Source of the DNA: Arsenicicoccus dermatophilus
GTDB lineage: Bacteria; Actinomycetota; Actinomycetes; Actinomycetales; Dermatophilaceae
Direction of reading: 5' to 3'
Length of the DNA stretch: 64,000 bases
Assembly (NCBI RefSeq): GCF_022568795.1
Contig: NZ_JAKZHU010000002.1
Location: 1-64,000 of the forward strand
Under the pieces are notes generated by a model that saw only the letters and a list, made by a program, of their open reading frames with translations, did no database searches and had not been told where the DNA came from. Below, piece by piece: positions 17,051-24,469 of this stretch; position 1 is the first letter of the stretch; each line of letters opens with the position of its first letter. Position numbers and translations under genes: made by a program.

Positions 17051-17857
17051 TCAGGAGCCGGTCGCGGCGGCCGTCAGGGTCAGCCGCACGCCCTGAGCCG
17101 CGACCAGGGCGGCGTCGAGCCGGGCGGTCAGCAGGGCGACGTCGTCGGTGGACAGGGCACGCCACTCCACGGAGGTGCGCGGGGCCGAGGACAGCAGCCG
17201 TGCACGCAGGGCGGTGGCCGTCCGCAGCCCCGCGTCGAGGCGATCCAGGTCGACCGGTCCGGAGCCGGCCGCCGTCGCCGCCTCCAGCGCGGAGTCCAGG
17301 GCGGTGATGGCCTGCCGGACCTGACCGGGGACGGTGCAGCCCTCCGTCGGGTCGTAGAACCCGAGGTTGCGGGACCGGGCCTGGTCGGCCGCAGCCCGCA
17401 GCGGCTCCGCCTCGGTGGGGGGCACCCCCTGGGTGGGCGTGGCCACGCCGGCCGCGACCAGCTCCACCTCGACGGGGCTGCCGCCGGACGTCTGGACCGT
17501 GGCGGGGGTCAGTCCCGGCCGGGCGCGCCGTCCGGGCAGCTCGTGGACGGTGACCGGGGACCCGACCGGCAGCAGCTCGGTCAGGGTCTGACGGGAGCGG
17601 TCGGCCAGGCACCCCGTCCCGGCACCGGTGCTGTCGGCGGGGGTGTCGACGTGGGCGAGCTCGAGCCGCTCGCGCTGCCGCACCCCGCCGACCTCGATCT
17701 CGTCGGCGGACACCACCTGGAGCACCCGCAGGTGCTCGGAGGAGGCCGCCTCGGGCGGGGTCCCGGCCCGCACCAGCAGGGCCACGGTGCCGACCACCAC
17801 CAGGACGGCCGCCACCAGGTCCACCACCCGTGGTCGACGACGACCCGTGTCAGCCAT
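17051..17857 (-). CDS. membrane-anchored protein with SNase-like domain
   Basis: 268 residues. A short basic N-terminus is followed by one transmembrane helix (VVDLVAAVLVVVGTVALLV, about 11-30). Then comes a region resembling the staphylococcal-nuclease fold: VLQVVSADEIEVGG, RLELAHVDTPA (family RLxGIDTPE), CLADRSRQTLTELL, VELVAAGVATP and RAAADQARSRNLGFYD (family AxxxAxxxxxGLW). The catalytic Arg/Glu set of true nucleases is not evident, so activity is uncertain. The remaining C-terminal about 90 residues are Ala/Leu helices. It starts 9 bases after the kinase gene stop, so the two are co-transcribed. Confidence 0.6.
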   Translation of the reverse strand: MADTGRRRPRVVDLVAAVLVVVGTVALLVRAGTPPEAASSEHLRVLQVVSADEIEVGGVRQRERLELAHVDTPADSTGAGTGCLADRSRQTLTELLPVGSPVTVHELPGRRARPGLTPATVQTSGGSPVEVELVAAGVATPTQGVPPTEAEPLRAAADQARSRNLGFYDPTEGCTVPGQVRQAITALDSALEAATAAGSGPVDLDRLDAGLRTATALRARLLSSAPRTSVEWRALSTDDVALLTARLDAALVAAQGVRLTLTAAATGS

Positions 17858-17866
17858 GCGCGGACG

Positions 17867-18685
17867 TCAGCGCTGGCGGACGGCCTCGAACGGCGCCCGG
17901 GAGGGCATCCGGTCGACGATCGCCTGGCGCACGAAGGACTTGGCGGAGCGCGCCGCCTCCAAGGCGGTCGCGCCCTTGGCCAGCTCGGCGGTCACGGCGG
18001 CGGCGAGGGTGCAGCCGGCTCCGCTGACGGCGAGGTCGCCGACCTTGGGCTCGCGCAGCACCTCCAGGGTGGAGCCGTCGTAGAACACGTCCACGGCGTC
18101 CGGTCCGGCGAGGCAGACCCCACCCTTGGCGAGCACGGCCGCGCCGGAGCGCTCGTGGATGATGCGGGCGGCGCGGGCCAGGTCGTCCTCGGACTCGATG
18201 GCGTCGAGCCCGGACAGGGACAGGGCCTCGAAGTGGTTGGGCGTCACGAAGGTCACCAGGGGGAGCACCTGCTCCTTGAGCGCGGTGTCCGTGTCGAGGG
18301 CGGCGCCCGGCTCCTGCCCCTTGCAGATCAGCACGGGGTCCAGGACCAGCCGCTCGGGTCGCAGCTCGCGCAGCACCTGGGCGACGGTCTCGATGGTGAC
18401 CGGGGTGCCGAGCATGCCGACCTTGACGGCGTCCACGTCGTATGTCGCGAGCTGCGCCTCCAGCTGGTCGGCGATGACCTGGGCCTCGACGGGGACGAAG
18501 CGGTGCCCCCAGCCGGCCTTGGGGTCGAACGACACGATGCAGGTCAGCGCGGCCATCCCGAAGGTGCCGAGGGCCTGGAAGGTCTTGAGGTCCGTCTGCG
18601 CCCCGGCGCCTCCGGTGGCCTCGGAGCCGGCGATGGTCAGGGCGACCGGGACACGACGGGCGGCAGTGACGTCAGGGGAGGTCAT
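17867..18685 (-). CDS. pyridoxal / hydroxymethylpyrimidine kinase (ThiD2/PdxK type)
   Basis: 272 residues, ribokinase superfamily. Visible motifs are LTIAGSEATGGAGAQTDLKTF (split at residues 15-35), VKVGMLGT, LVLDPVLICKGQE, VTPNHFEA, AKGGVCL and the anion-hole/catalytic SGAGCTLAAAV with Cys. The IAGS..GGAG.Q.DLKTF and DPVxxCKGxE pattern is closest to the Firmicutes PdxK/ThiD2 group, which phosphorylates pyridoxal and can act on HMP. The classical ThiD has DPVMVAKSG here instead. Substrate is therefore uncertain: vitamin B6 salvage is my preference. ATG at 18685 begins just before a short linker and has GGGGAGG upstream. Confidence 0.85.
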   Translation of the reverse strand: MTSPDVTAARRVPVALTIAGSEATGGAGAQTDLKTFQALGTFGMAALTCIVSFDPKAGWGHRFVPVEAQVIADQLEAQLATYDVDAVKVGMLGTPVTIETVAQVLRELRPERLVLDPVLICKGQEPGAALDTDTALKEQVLPLVTFVTPNHFEALSLSGLDAIESEDDLARAARIIHERSGAAVLAKGGVCLAGPDAVDVFYDGSTLEVLREPKVGDLAVSGAGCTLAAAVTAELAKGATALEAARSAKSFVRQAIVDRMPSRAPFEAVRQR

Positions 18686-18741
18686 GGGCCCCATCCTCGC
18701 ACCTCGCGGATGGCCGGCGCCCGGATGGTCGCGGCGGCCGC

Positions 18742-19140
18742 TCAGCCCGCCTGCTGGTCCGGCACGACGGCCAGGCCGCCGCGCTCCACGTGCCCGGGTC
18801 GGGTCGATCCCTCGGCGTCCGGCTCCTGGCCCGGGCGGGCGGGGGCGGTGCCGGTGGCCGGCTCGGGGGCGTTGTCCGGGTCCACGGCGAGCGCCACGAG
18901 GGCGGCCCGCAGCTCCCGGTCGAGGTCGTGCCAGCGCATCCCCTGCACGGCTCCCTCGAGAGCCTGGAGGGACATGGCGCAGTCGAACAGACCGCGGGCG
19001 CGCATCTGCCGCCATACGGGGATGGAGCCGCGACTGCGGAGCGTCTCGGCGTCGGGCACCCCCACCTGACGCAGGGCGTCGGCGAGCTTGGGCCCGATGT
19101 TGGGCAGCGCGTCGACGCGTTGGGTGGTCTTGGGGATCAC
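18742..19140 (-). CDS. TfoX C-terminal-domain protein
   Basis: 132 residues. Residues 7-85 match the TfoX_C helix-hairpin-helix-type domain: DALPNIGPKLADALRQVG, AETLRSRGSIPVWRQMRAR, AMSLQALEGAVQGMRWHDL. In bacteria this domain occurs alone or after the TfoX_N competence-regulator domain; TfoX_N is absent here, so a competence role should not be assumed. The tail (85-132) is Pro/Glu/Gly-rich and unstructured. ATG at 19140 lies just inside the domain edge. It is divergent from the secreted-protein locus. Confidence 0.75.
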   Translation of the reverse strand: MIPKTTQRVDALPNIGPKLADALRQVGVPDAETLRSRGSIPVWRQMRARGLFDCAMSLQALEGAVQGMRWHDLDRELRAALVALAVDPDNAPEPATGTAPARPGQEPDAEGSTRPGHVERGGLAVVPDQQAG

Positions 19141-19504
19141 GGGGGTACCTTCCAGGGAAAAGGGTTCTCAACAGGGCAAATGCGACTGACCTGCTGTGAT
19201 GGTGCCGCAGGCGCCAGGGACCGTATCACCGGCCATACCCGCGCGTAGGGCCGATTCGAAGGAACTGACTCCTCCTGGTGCTGGTCACACCGGGCCATAC
19301 CGAGATGGACCGTGACACGTCCGAACTAGCCCTTTTGGATGGCTACGGTGCGGTTCGCGGTCCACATGGGTCATTTCGACTTCCGTACGGCGGCTTGTCG
19401 TCCGATTCCTGAAGATTTGCCCAGAAAGAGATCACACTGATGGCGCAATAACATCGCATCGAGTCGTCGGGCGATTGCAGCCGACGTCCACCGGAAGGAA
19501 CGCC
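19141..19504. promoter_or_regulatory. 364-bp divergent intergenic region
   Basis: No convincing gene. It separates the TfoX-C gene (minus) from the secreted-protein gene (plus) and is less GC-rich than the coding DNA, with stretches such as GAAAGAGATCACACTGATGG and CAATAACATCGCATC near 19425-19460. A good ribosome site (GGAAGGAA, 19493-19500) serves the plus-strand gene. I could not assign -10/-35 elements or a riboswitch fold with confidence. Confidence 0.4.
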
Positions 19505-20380
19505 ATGTCCACTCACCGCACCTCTCGCCGAGTCCTGGCCGCGAGCGCGCTGGCCCTGAGCGCCACCCTCGCCGGCGGCACCACGGCGTATGCCGAGGAG
19601 ACCTGCCCGCCCCCGGCCCCGACCGAGGCGCCCGCGCCCACCACCAGCGAGGCACCCACGCCCACCAGCACGGTCGCGCCGGCGCCGACGAGCACCGCCG
19701 CCCCGTCACCCACGAGCATGCAGGCCCCCGAGCCCAGCACCACGGCGACCACGACCCCGACCACCGAGCCCACGGTCGCCCCCAGCGGCACCCCGGAGCC
19801 CACCGCCGCCCCCACCGACTGCGGCGGGTGCCGGACCGTCACGCCGCCGACCCCTGCCCAGATCCCGGTCTGCGGCCCGAACAACGACGTCGTCTCCATG
19901 CCTGCCGCCGCCGGCGTGATCTGGGACGGCGGGAGCTGGGCCGACAACGCGATCACCGTCAAGGCGATCTCCGCGGACTGGTACACCTTCCCGACCGGTG
20001 ACGTCGTCAGCTGGCCCTTCGTGGACCAGGCCGTGCCGTGCGACACCCCGACCGCGGGCCCCACGGTCGTCCCCAGCGGCACCCCCGAGCCGGGCACGCC
20101 CACGGACGAGCCCACCGTGGTCCCCAGCGGCACCCCCGAGCCGGACATGCCCACGGTCGCCCCCAGCGGCATCCCGACCACCGCCGCGCCGGCAGGCCCG
20201 CTGGGGACGCCCACCGGCCCTGCCGCCACCGGCGCCGGCGTGCCTGGGGCAACGGCGGCCGCCGCCCCGATCTTCGACTCCGGCGTGGACGGCGTCCTCC
20301 CGCTCGGGCTGGTCGTGGGTGGCGGCCTCGGCGCGAGCCTGCTGGCCATGGCGCTGCTGCGCCGTCGCGCCCTGTCCTGA
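19505..20380 (+). CDS. secreted Pro/Thr-rich surface protein, paralogue 1
   Basis: 291 residues. Signal peptide (RTSRRVLAASALALSATLAGG, cleavage near AYA-EE), a Pro/Thr/Ala stalk, then an unrecognised domain (about 105-183) with CGGCRTVTPPTP, VCGPNNDVV, GVIWDGGSW, VKAISADWYTFPTGD and VPCDTPT; its four cysteines are CxxC, C and C. A second stalk contains repeats of VVPSGTPEP. The C-terminus is APIFDSGVDG, a hydrophobic span (LPLGLVVGGGLGASLLAMALL) and RRR, i.e. arranged like a sortase sorting signal but with no LPxTG. It is paralogous to the next gene, and a sortase-like gene follows. Function unknown; cell-surface display is inferred. Confidence 0.8.
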   Translation: MSTHRTSRRVLAASALALSATLAGGTTAYAEETCPPPAPTEAPAPTTSEAPTPTSTVAPAPTSTAAPSPTSMQAPEPSTTATTTPTTEPTVAPSGTPEPTAAPTDCGGCRTVTPPTPAQIPVCGPNNDVVSMPAAAGVIWDGGSWADNAITVKAISADWYTFPTGDVVSWPFVDQAVPCDTPTAGPTVVPSGTPEPGTPTDEPTVVPSGTPEPDMPTVAPSGIPTTAAPAGPLGTPTGPAATGAGVPGATAAAAPIFDSGVDGVLPLGLVVGGGLGASLLAMALLRRRALS

Positions 20381-20407
20381 TCGACCCCGCCCGCTCCCGC
20401 ACCTCCC

Positions 20408-20439
20408 GAAGGGGCCCCGCCACCCGGCGGGGCCCCTTC
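20408..20439 (+). terminator. strong hairpin terminator after paralogue 1
   Basis: GAAGGGGCCCCGCC and GGCGGGGCCCCTTC form a perfect 14-bp stem with a four-base loop, 28 bases after the stop. It separates paralogue 1 from paralogue 2 transcriptionally. Confidence 0.85.
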
Positions 20440-20908
20440 GGCCTGCCCGGGGCCACCCCCACTCAATGACGCTTCGTAAATGAAGAGTAACAGCCAGTTT
20501 GTCGATTGCCGTCATGGCGGAAGAGGACTGGTCATTTTGGGGGGAAATGTCCCACCGGGAAAATAGTCCTCCCCTATTTCTTGTGACCGTGCAGGAACGC
20601 TGCGTGAATATTTTGCCCGTGTGGCTCGGCGCGCTGCCTCTCGAACCCGGACGGATCGGCGTCATGGCTGGTCAAAGCCGTTGCAGGGGAGGAATGGGAC
20701 ATGGACGGAGAGTGATGATGCATTATCTTCGCGTATTTGTTCATCCCTGATCCAGATCATTTGCGAGGCATTCACCAGGGGCGCTCGTGGAATGACGCGT
20801 TGAATCTTGTCCAACGGGAAGTCGCACCGACAGCATTCCGGGTCCACGAAACCGGGTCGGGGCGACGCACGACGAGGGGCGCCAGCCCCCATCGAAAGGA
20901 CAAGCACC
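20440..20908. promoter_or_regulatory. AT-richer leader upstream of paralogue 2
   Basis: This gap is visibly poorer in GC than the rest of the window, with runs such as ACCGGGAAAATAGTCCTCCC, GAATATTTTGCCC and TGCATTATCTTCGCGTATTT. A short open frame (20499-20750) exists but lacks a ribosome site and typical codon use, so I do not call it. The stretch probably holds the promoter and a long 5' leader for the secreted protein; GAAAGGA at 20894-20900 is its ribosome site. Confidence 0.4.
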
Positions 20909-21970
20909 ATGACCCGCACCACGACCACCGGCCGTCTCGTCATCTCCGGCGCCTTCGCCCTCACCGCCGCCCTCGGCACCGCGGGCACCGCGTTCGCCGG
21001 CGGCCAGCACGCCGCCCCGGCCGCCACCGCCACCGTTCAGGCCGGGACCCACGGTGAGCAGACCGACGGCAGCGACCACGGCGCCACGGGCAAGCCCGCC
21101 AAGGCCGACCCCAACCCCGACAAGGGCAAGGACTGCCAGCTGCACGGCAAGAACGGCGGCATCAACGAGGACCACTGCGGCCCGACCACTCCGGCCACGC
21201 CCGAGCCGACCACCGAGACCCCGGCCCCCACCACGACCCAGGAGCCCGGCCAGGAGACCAAGCCGGTCAAGCCCACAAAGCCGGCCGAGCCGACCACCGA
21301 GCCCACCAAGCCCGCGGAGCCGACCACCGAGCCCACGAAGCCGGCCGAGGAGTCGCACGACTGCGGTCGCTGCCAGACCGTGACCCCGCCCGCCCCCGTG
21401 CTCGTGCCCGTCTGCGGCGCGGACAACGACAAGGTCGTCCTGCCCGAGGCCGAGGGTGTCATCTGGCAGCGTGGCGAGTGGCGCGACGGCACGCTCGTCG
21501 TCAGGGCGATCTCCGCGGACTGGTACACCTTCCCGAACGGCGACGAGGTGACCTTCACGCTGACCGACGAGGGCGTGGCCTGCGACACCCCGACCACCCC
21601 GGGCGAGGACTGCGACCACACCTGCCCCACCCCCGGCACCACCACGCCGGAGACGACGAAGCCCGAGGTGCACGAGCCGGTTGTCACCAAGCCCGTCGTG
21701 ACCACCCCGTCCGTCGTCACGCCGGCCCGTCCCGTCGTGGTGGTGGAGCACCGCCCGGCCGTCAGGACCGGCAGGACGGCCCCCGCCCAGGTGGTGCCCG
21801 CCGCCCCGGCCCCCGCCACCGTGGTCGAGTCCGGCACCCCCGCGGCTCCGGTCTTCAACTCCGGCGTCGAGGGTGACGACCATGGTCGCCCGGGCGCCCT
21901 CGGTGCGGGCCTCGCGGTCCTCGCCGCCGCCCTGATGGCGCCGGCCGCCCGTCGCCGTGTGCACGGCTGA
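20909..21970 (+). CDS. secreted Pro/Thr-rich surface protein, paralogue 2
   Basis: 353 residues. Signal peptide (ISGAFALTAALGTAGTAFAGG), a spacer containing two extra cysteines (DCQLHGKNGG and EDHCGP), then Thr/Pro/Glu repeats (KPAEPTTEPT three times, 21281-21350). The same domain as in paralogue 1 lies at about 151-230: CGRCQTVTPPAP, VCGADNDKV, GVIWQRGEW, VRAISADWYTFPNGD, VACDTPT. A second stalk with EDCDHTCPTP follows. The tail is APVFNSGVEG, a hydrophobic stretch (GALGAGLAVLAAALMAP) and RRR. It shares with paralogue 1 both the domain and the tail motif, AAP-[IV]-F-[DN]-S-G-V-[DE]-G. No known family recognised. Likely cell-wall or membrane displayed. Confidence 0.8.
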   Translation: MTRTTTTGRLVISGAFALTAALGTAGTAFAGGQHAAPAATATVQAGTHGEQTDGSDHGATGKPAKADPNPDKGKDCQLHGKNGGINEDHCGPTTPATPEPTTETPAPTTTQEPGQETKPVKPTKPAEPTTEPTKPAEPTTEPTKPAEESHDCGRCQTVTPPAPVLVPVCGADNDKVVLPEAEGVIWQRGEWRDGTLVVRAISADWYTFPNGDEVTFTLTDEGVACDTPTTPGEDCDHTCPTPGTTTPETTKPEVHEPVVTKPVVTTPSVVTPARPVVVVEHRPAVRTGRTAPAQVVPAAPAPATVVESGTPAAPVFNSGVEGDDHGRPGALGAGLAVLAAALMAPAARRRVHG

Positions 21971-22181
21971 CGACAGCAGCACCACGTGACAGGCTGGGCC
22001 CTGTCCGTCCCCGGCGGGGCATCGAGACCCTCGCCCCCGGTGCGGGGTGGGGGCCTCGGCCTTGCCCGGGCATGCCGCTCGTCGCGCCTCGCGGCGCGTC
22101 CGACGGCACCCGCGAACCGCGCCGGCGGCGACCACGAGACGCCTTCCGGCATACCACCTCCGAGGAGCCAGGAGCACCACG

Positions 22182-22850
22182 ATGAACAGAGCGACCATCG
22201 CCGGCGGCGTCGCCGCGCTGGCCCTTCTCGGGGGGTGCGGGACCGACGCCCAGGTCACCCACCACCGCACCGACGTCGCCACGGAGCAGGCCGCGGGCCG
22301 CACGTCCTCGGCCGCCTCCTCCAGCACGTCGGCGCCGACCACCACCGGCGCGACCCGCCCGGTCACCCCCACCCGGCCCGCCACCACCACGGCCGCTGCC
22401 ACGCCGGCCGCCCCCCGGCCCGCCACCACCATCCGCGACGACGGCAGCCGCCTGCTCGTCGTCCCGGTCCTGGGGGTGCGGGCCCCGGTCACCCGCTGCG
22501 CCACCGAGGACGGCACCGTCACCCCGCCCGGCGACGTCGGCGCGGTGTGCCGGTGGACGGGCAGCCAGCCCTTCGACGCGCGCACCGGCACCACGATCGT
22601 GGTCGGCCACTCCACGCGCAGCGAGCGGTCCGTCGGGGCGCTGGAGTACGTCCGGGAGCTGAAGGTCGGGGACACCGCCACGGTCGGCGGGCAGACCTGG
22701 CGGGTGGCCGAGGTCCTCCCCGGCGTCGACAAGCACCGGCTCCCGGTGTGGATCGTGGACCACGCCGGGCCCCGCCAGCTCGGACTGGTCACCTGCGAGA
22801 CGACGAGTCGCACGCGCAACGACATCGCGCGGCTGGTCCCCGTCTCCTGA
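22182..22850 (+). CDS. class F-like sortase with lipoprotein signal
   Basis: 222 residues. N-terminal VAALALLGGCG carries a lipobox (Cys19), followed by a Ser/Thr/Pro-rich tether to about 85. The catalytic domain resembles class F sortases: VVPVLGVRAPV, TVTPPGDVGAVCRW, GTTIVVGHSTRS (catalytic His near 141), LKVGDTATVGG, GLVTCETTSRTR (catalytic Cys near 204 and Arg near 209). Sortases usually use an N-terminal transmembrane helix; a lipid anchor is unusual. It follows two paralogous secreted proteins with sorting-signal-like tails, so they are candidate substrates. AGGAGC precedes ATG 22182. Confidence 0.8.
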   Translation: MNRATIAGGVAALALLGGCGTDAQVTHHRTDVATEQAAGRTSSAASSSTSAPTTTGATRPVTPTRPATTTAAATPAAPRPATTIRDDGSRLLVVPVLGVRAPVTRCATEDGTVTPPGDVGAVCRWTGSQPFDARTGTTIVVGHSTRSERSVGALEYVRELKVGDTATVGGQTWRVAEVLPGVDKHRLPVWIVDHAGPRQLGLVTCETTSRTRNDIARLVPVS

Positions 22851-22899
22851 CCCCGTCCGGCCGCCGTCGTCCGGCGACGGGCGGCGAGCACGGCGAACG

Positions 22900-22934
22900 C
22901 GCGCACCCTGGGTCGCCTTTCCCCAGGGTGCGCG
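22900..22934 (+). terminator. hairpin terminator after sortase gene
   Basis: CGCGCACCCTGGG pairs with CCCAGGGTGCGCG over a nine-base loop (13 bp), about 50 bases after the stop. Confidence 0.75.
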
Positions 22935-23042
22935 TCGCCGTCCCTCCGTCGGCCCTGCCAGATCCCTCTTCCCCAGCGGAGCGCCAGGACGTCGCCCTAG
23001 CGTGGGTCCTTCATCCTCGACCTGCCCGCCGAGAGGATCCCC

Positions 23043-23750
23043 ATGGACATCGACCTGACCGCCCCGCGCCGTGAGCCCCGGCGCGACGCCCGGTCCGCCC
23101 TGCCGAGCGCGGCCCGGACCCTCCCCGTCACCGGCCTGCTGGCCACCTGCGCGGCGCTGGCCGGGTTGTACGTCGGGGCCGTGCGCACTCGGCGCGGCCA
23201 GTGGTGGGACCACGTCGGGTGGTGGCTGCTGCACCGCCGGTCCGGGATCGACGGCCACCACGTCGGCGCCGTCATGCGCACCCTGATCACCCCCGTCCAC
23301 CTCGTGCTCGCGCTCGCCGTCATCGCGATGCTCGCCGTGGTGCAGCGCCGCCGGTGGGCAGCGGTCGTGGCGGTGGTGTGCGCGGCCGGCACGTTCGTCT
23401 CCGCCGAGGTGCTCAAGGCGGTGCTCGAGCGGCCCGACCTGGGGACTCCCTGGGCGGTCGGCAACTCCTTCCCCAGCGGCCACACCGGGGCCGTGGCCGC
23501 ACTCCTGGTCGCCTCGGCGGTCGCGCTGACCGGACGGTGGCGGACGGTGGCGGTCGCCCTGACGGCCGCGTCGACGGCGCTCACCGGCGCGGGTGTCGTG
23601 GTGGCGGGGTGGCATCGGCCCAGCGACCCGCTGGCCTCGGTGCTGCTGGCCGTCGCCTGGACCCTGGCCGGCCTGATCGTCCTGGGGCGGGCACAGCACC
23701 CGGTCCGCCACCCGAGGCAGGGTTGGTGGCGGACCGGACGCTGCTCCTAG
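23043..23750 (+). CDS. PAP2-family membrane phosphatase
   Basis: 235 residues with several membrane helices. The three-part phosphatase signature is present: KAVLERPDL (near 125), SFPSGHTG (near 143) and GWHRPSD (near 190, with catalytic His and Asp). The family dephosphorylates lipid phosphates such as phosphatidic acid, PGP or undecaprenyl diphosphate; the substrate cannot be told. AGAGGATCCCC precedes the ATG. It is separated from the sortase by a hairpin and stands alone. Confidence 0.9.
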   Translation: MDIDLTAPRREPRRDARSALPSAARTLPVTGLLATCAALAGLYVGAVRTRRGQWWDHVGWWLLHRRSGIDGHHVGAVMRTLITPVHLVLALAVIAMLAVVQRRRWAAVVAVVCAAGTFVSAEVLKAVLERPDLGTPWAVGNSFPSGHTGAVAALLVASAVALTGRWRTVAVALTAASTALTGAGVVVAGWHRPSDPLASVLLAVAWTLAGLIVLGRAQHPVRHPRQGWWRTGRCS

Positions 23751-24030
23751 CACCCACGTCCGGTCAAGAGGGAGGGGGGACCGACCGGTCGGGGGACCCG
23801 AGAGCCACCGCCTGAGCAAGGCGGCAGACGCCGTCCGGATGGAGCGATTCCGGACAGTGCCCATAGTCCGTTCAGGTGACGGGAGCGTCAATACCGACTC
23901 GGTTGCGGGCCCCGCACGGTGGGTGATCCATCCTGGTCAGACCGTTTCGCCTTCGCGAAATTCGTTGCTGCACACCATAAGTCGGCGCATCGCCCGCGGC
24001 TGGACCAGCCGGAGCGCTCGGCCCGGCGGA

Positions 24031-24438
24031 TCAGCCCGCGGCGCGGAGTCGATCGCCGAGCTGCGCGATGGCGGCGTCCGCGGCCGACGTGTCCCCCGCC
24101 CGGGCCTTGGTGCAGGCCTCCACGTGCACCGGGGACTGCCCCTCCACGAGCCACGCCACGAGCACCACCGGCATCACCGACGTGCGCTCCACCCACGAGC
24201 AGCCCCACACACGAGCACCGTCCGCGTCGTCGCGAGGCTCCGGGGCCTCGCCGCGGACGGCCTTGAGGCGGGCCAGGCTGTCGGCATACGGCCCAGGCAT
24301 CTCCAGCAGCGACGAGGAGGTGACGGTCGACAGCCGCCTGGCGACGAAGGACCCGAGCCAGCCACCCTGCTGGGTGACCCCGCTCACGGTCTGCTGCAAC
24401 AACGACTCGGCGAAGGCCTCGGGCAGGAACGGATTCAC
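24031..24438 (-). CDS. hypothetical protein
   Basis: 135 residues from GTG 24438. The protein has an amphipathic N-terminus (NPFLPEAFAESLLQQTVSGV), a region ARRLSTVTSSSLLEMPGPYADSL, and a C-terminal part with WSWVERT-like hydrophobic strand (MPVVLVAWLVEGQSP) and two cysteines. I do not recognise a family. The GTG is chosen because the longer upstream frame overlaps the divergent gene and is low-complexity. It is divergent from 24470. Confidence 0.5.
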   Translation of the reverse strand: MNPFLPEAFAESLLQQTVSGVTQQGGWLGSFVARRLSTVTSSSLLEMPGPYADSLARLKAVRGEAPEPRDDADGARVWGCSWVERTSVMPVVLVAWLVEGQSPVHVEACTKARAGDTSAADAAIAQLGDRLRAAG

Positions 24439-24469
24439 GCGTCCCAGCCTAGGACGGCAGACTGGGGCC

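Noticed and set aside
16052-19069. 1005-codon plus-strand open frame opposite ribE, the SNase-like gene and the kinase
   Set aside because: Its translation is low-complexity Arg/Gly/Pro text; the minus strand holds clear family genes. It is a GC-driven shadow.
20499-20750. 83-codon small protein in the AT-rich leader
   Set aside because: No ribosome site, atypical codon use for this genome, and no recognisable features; more likely leader DNA.
19505-21970. Classical LPxTG sortase substrates
   Set aside because: No LPxTG, LAxTG or NPxTG in either C-terminus; only the unusual AAP-[IV]-F-x-SGV-x-G motif precedes the hydrophobic tail.
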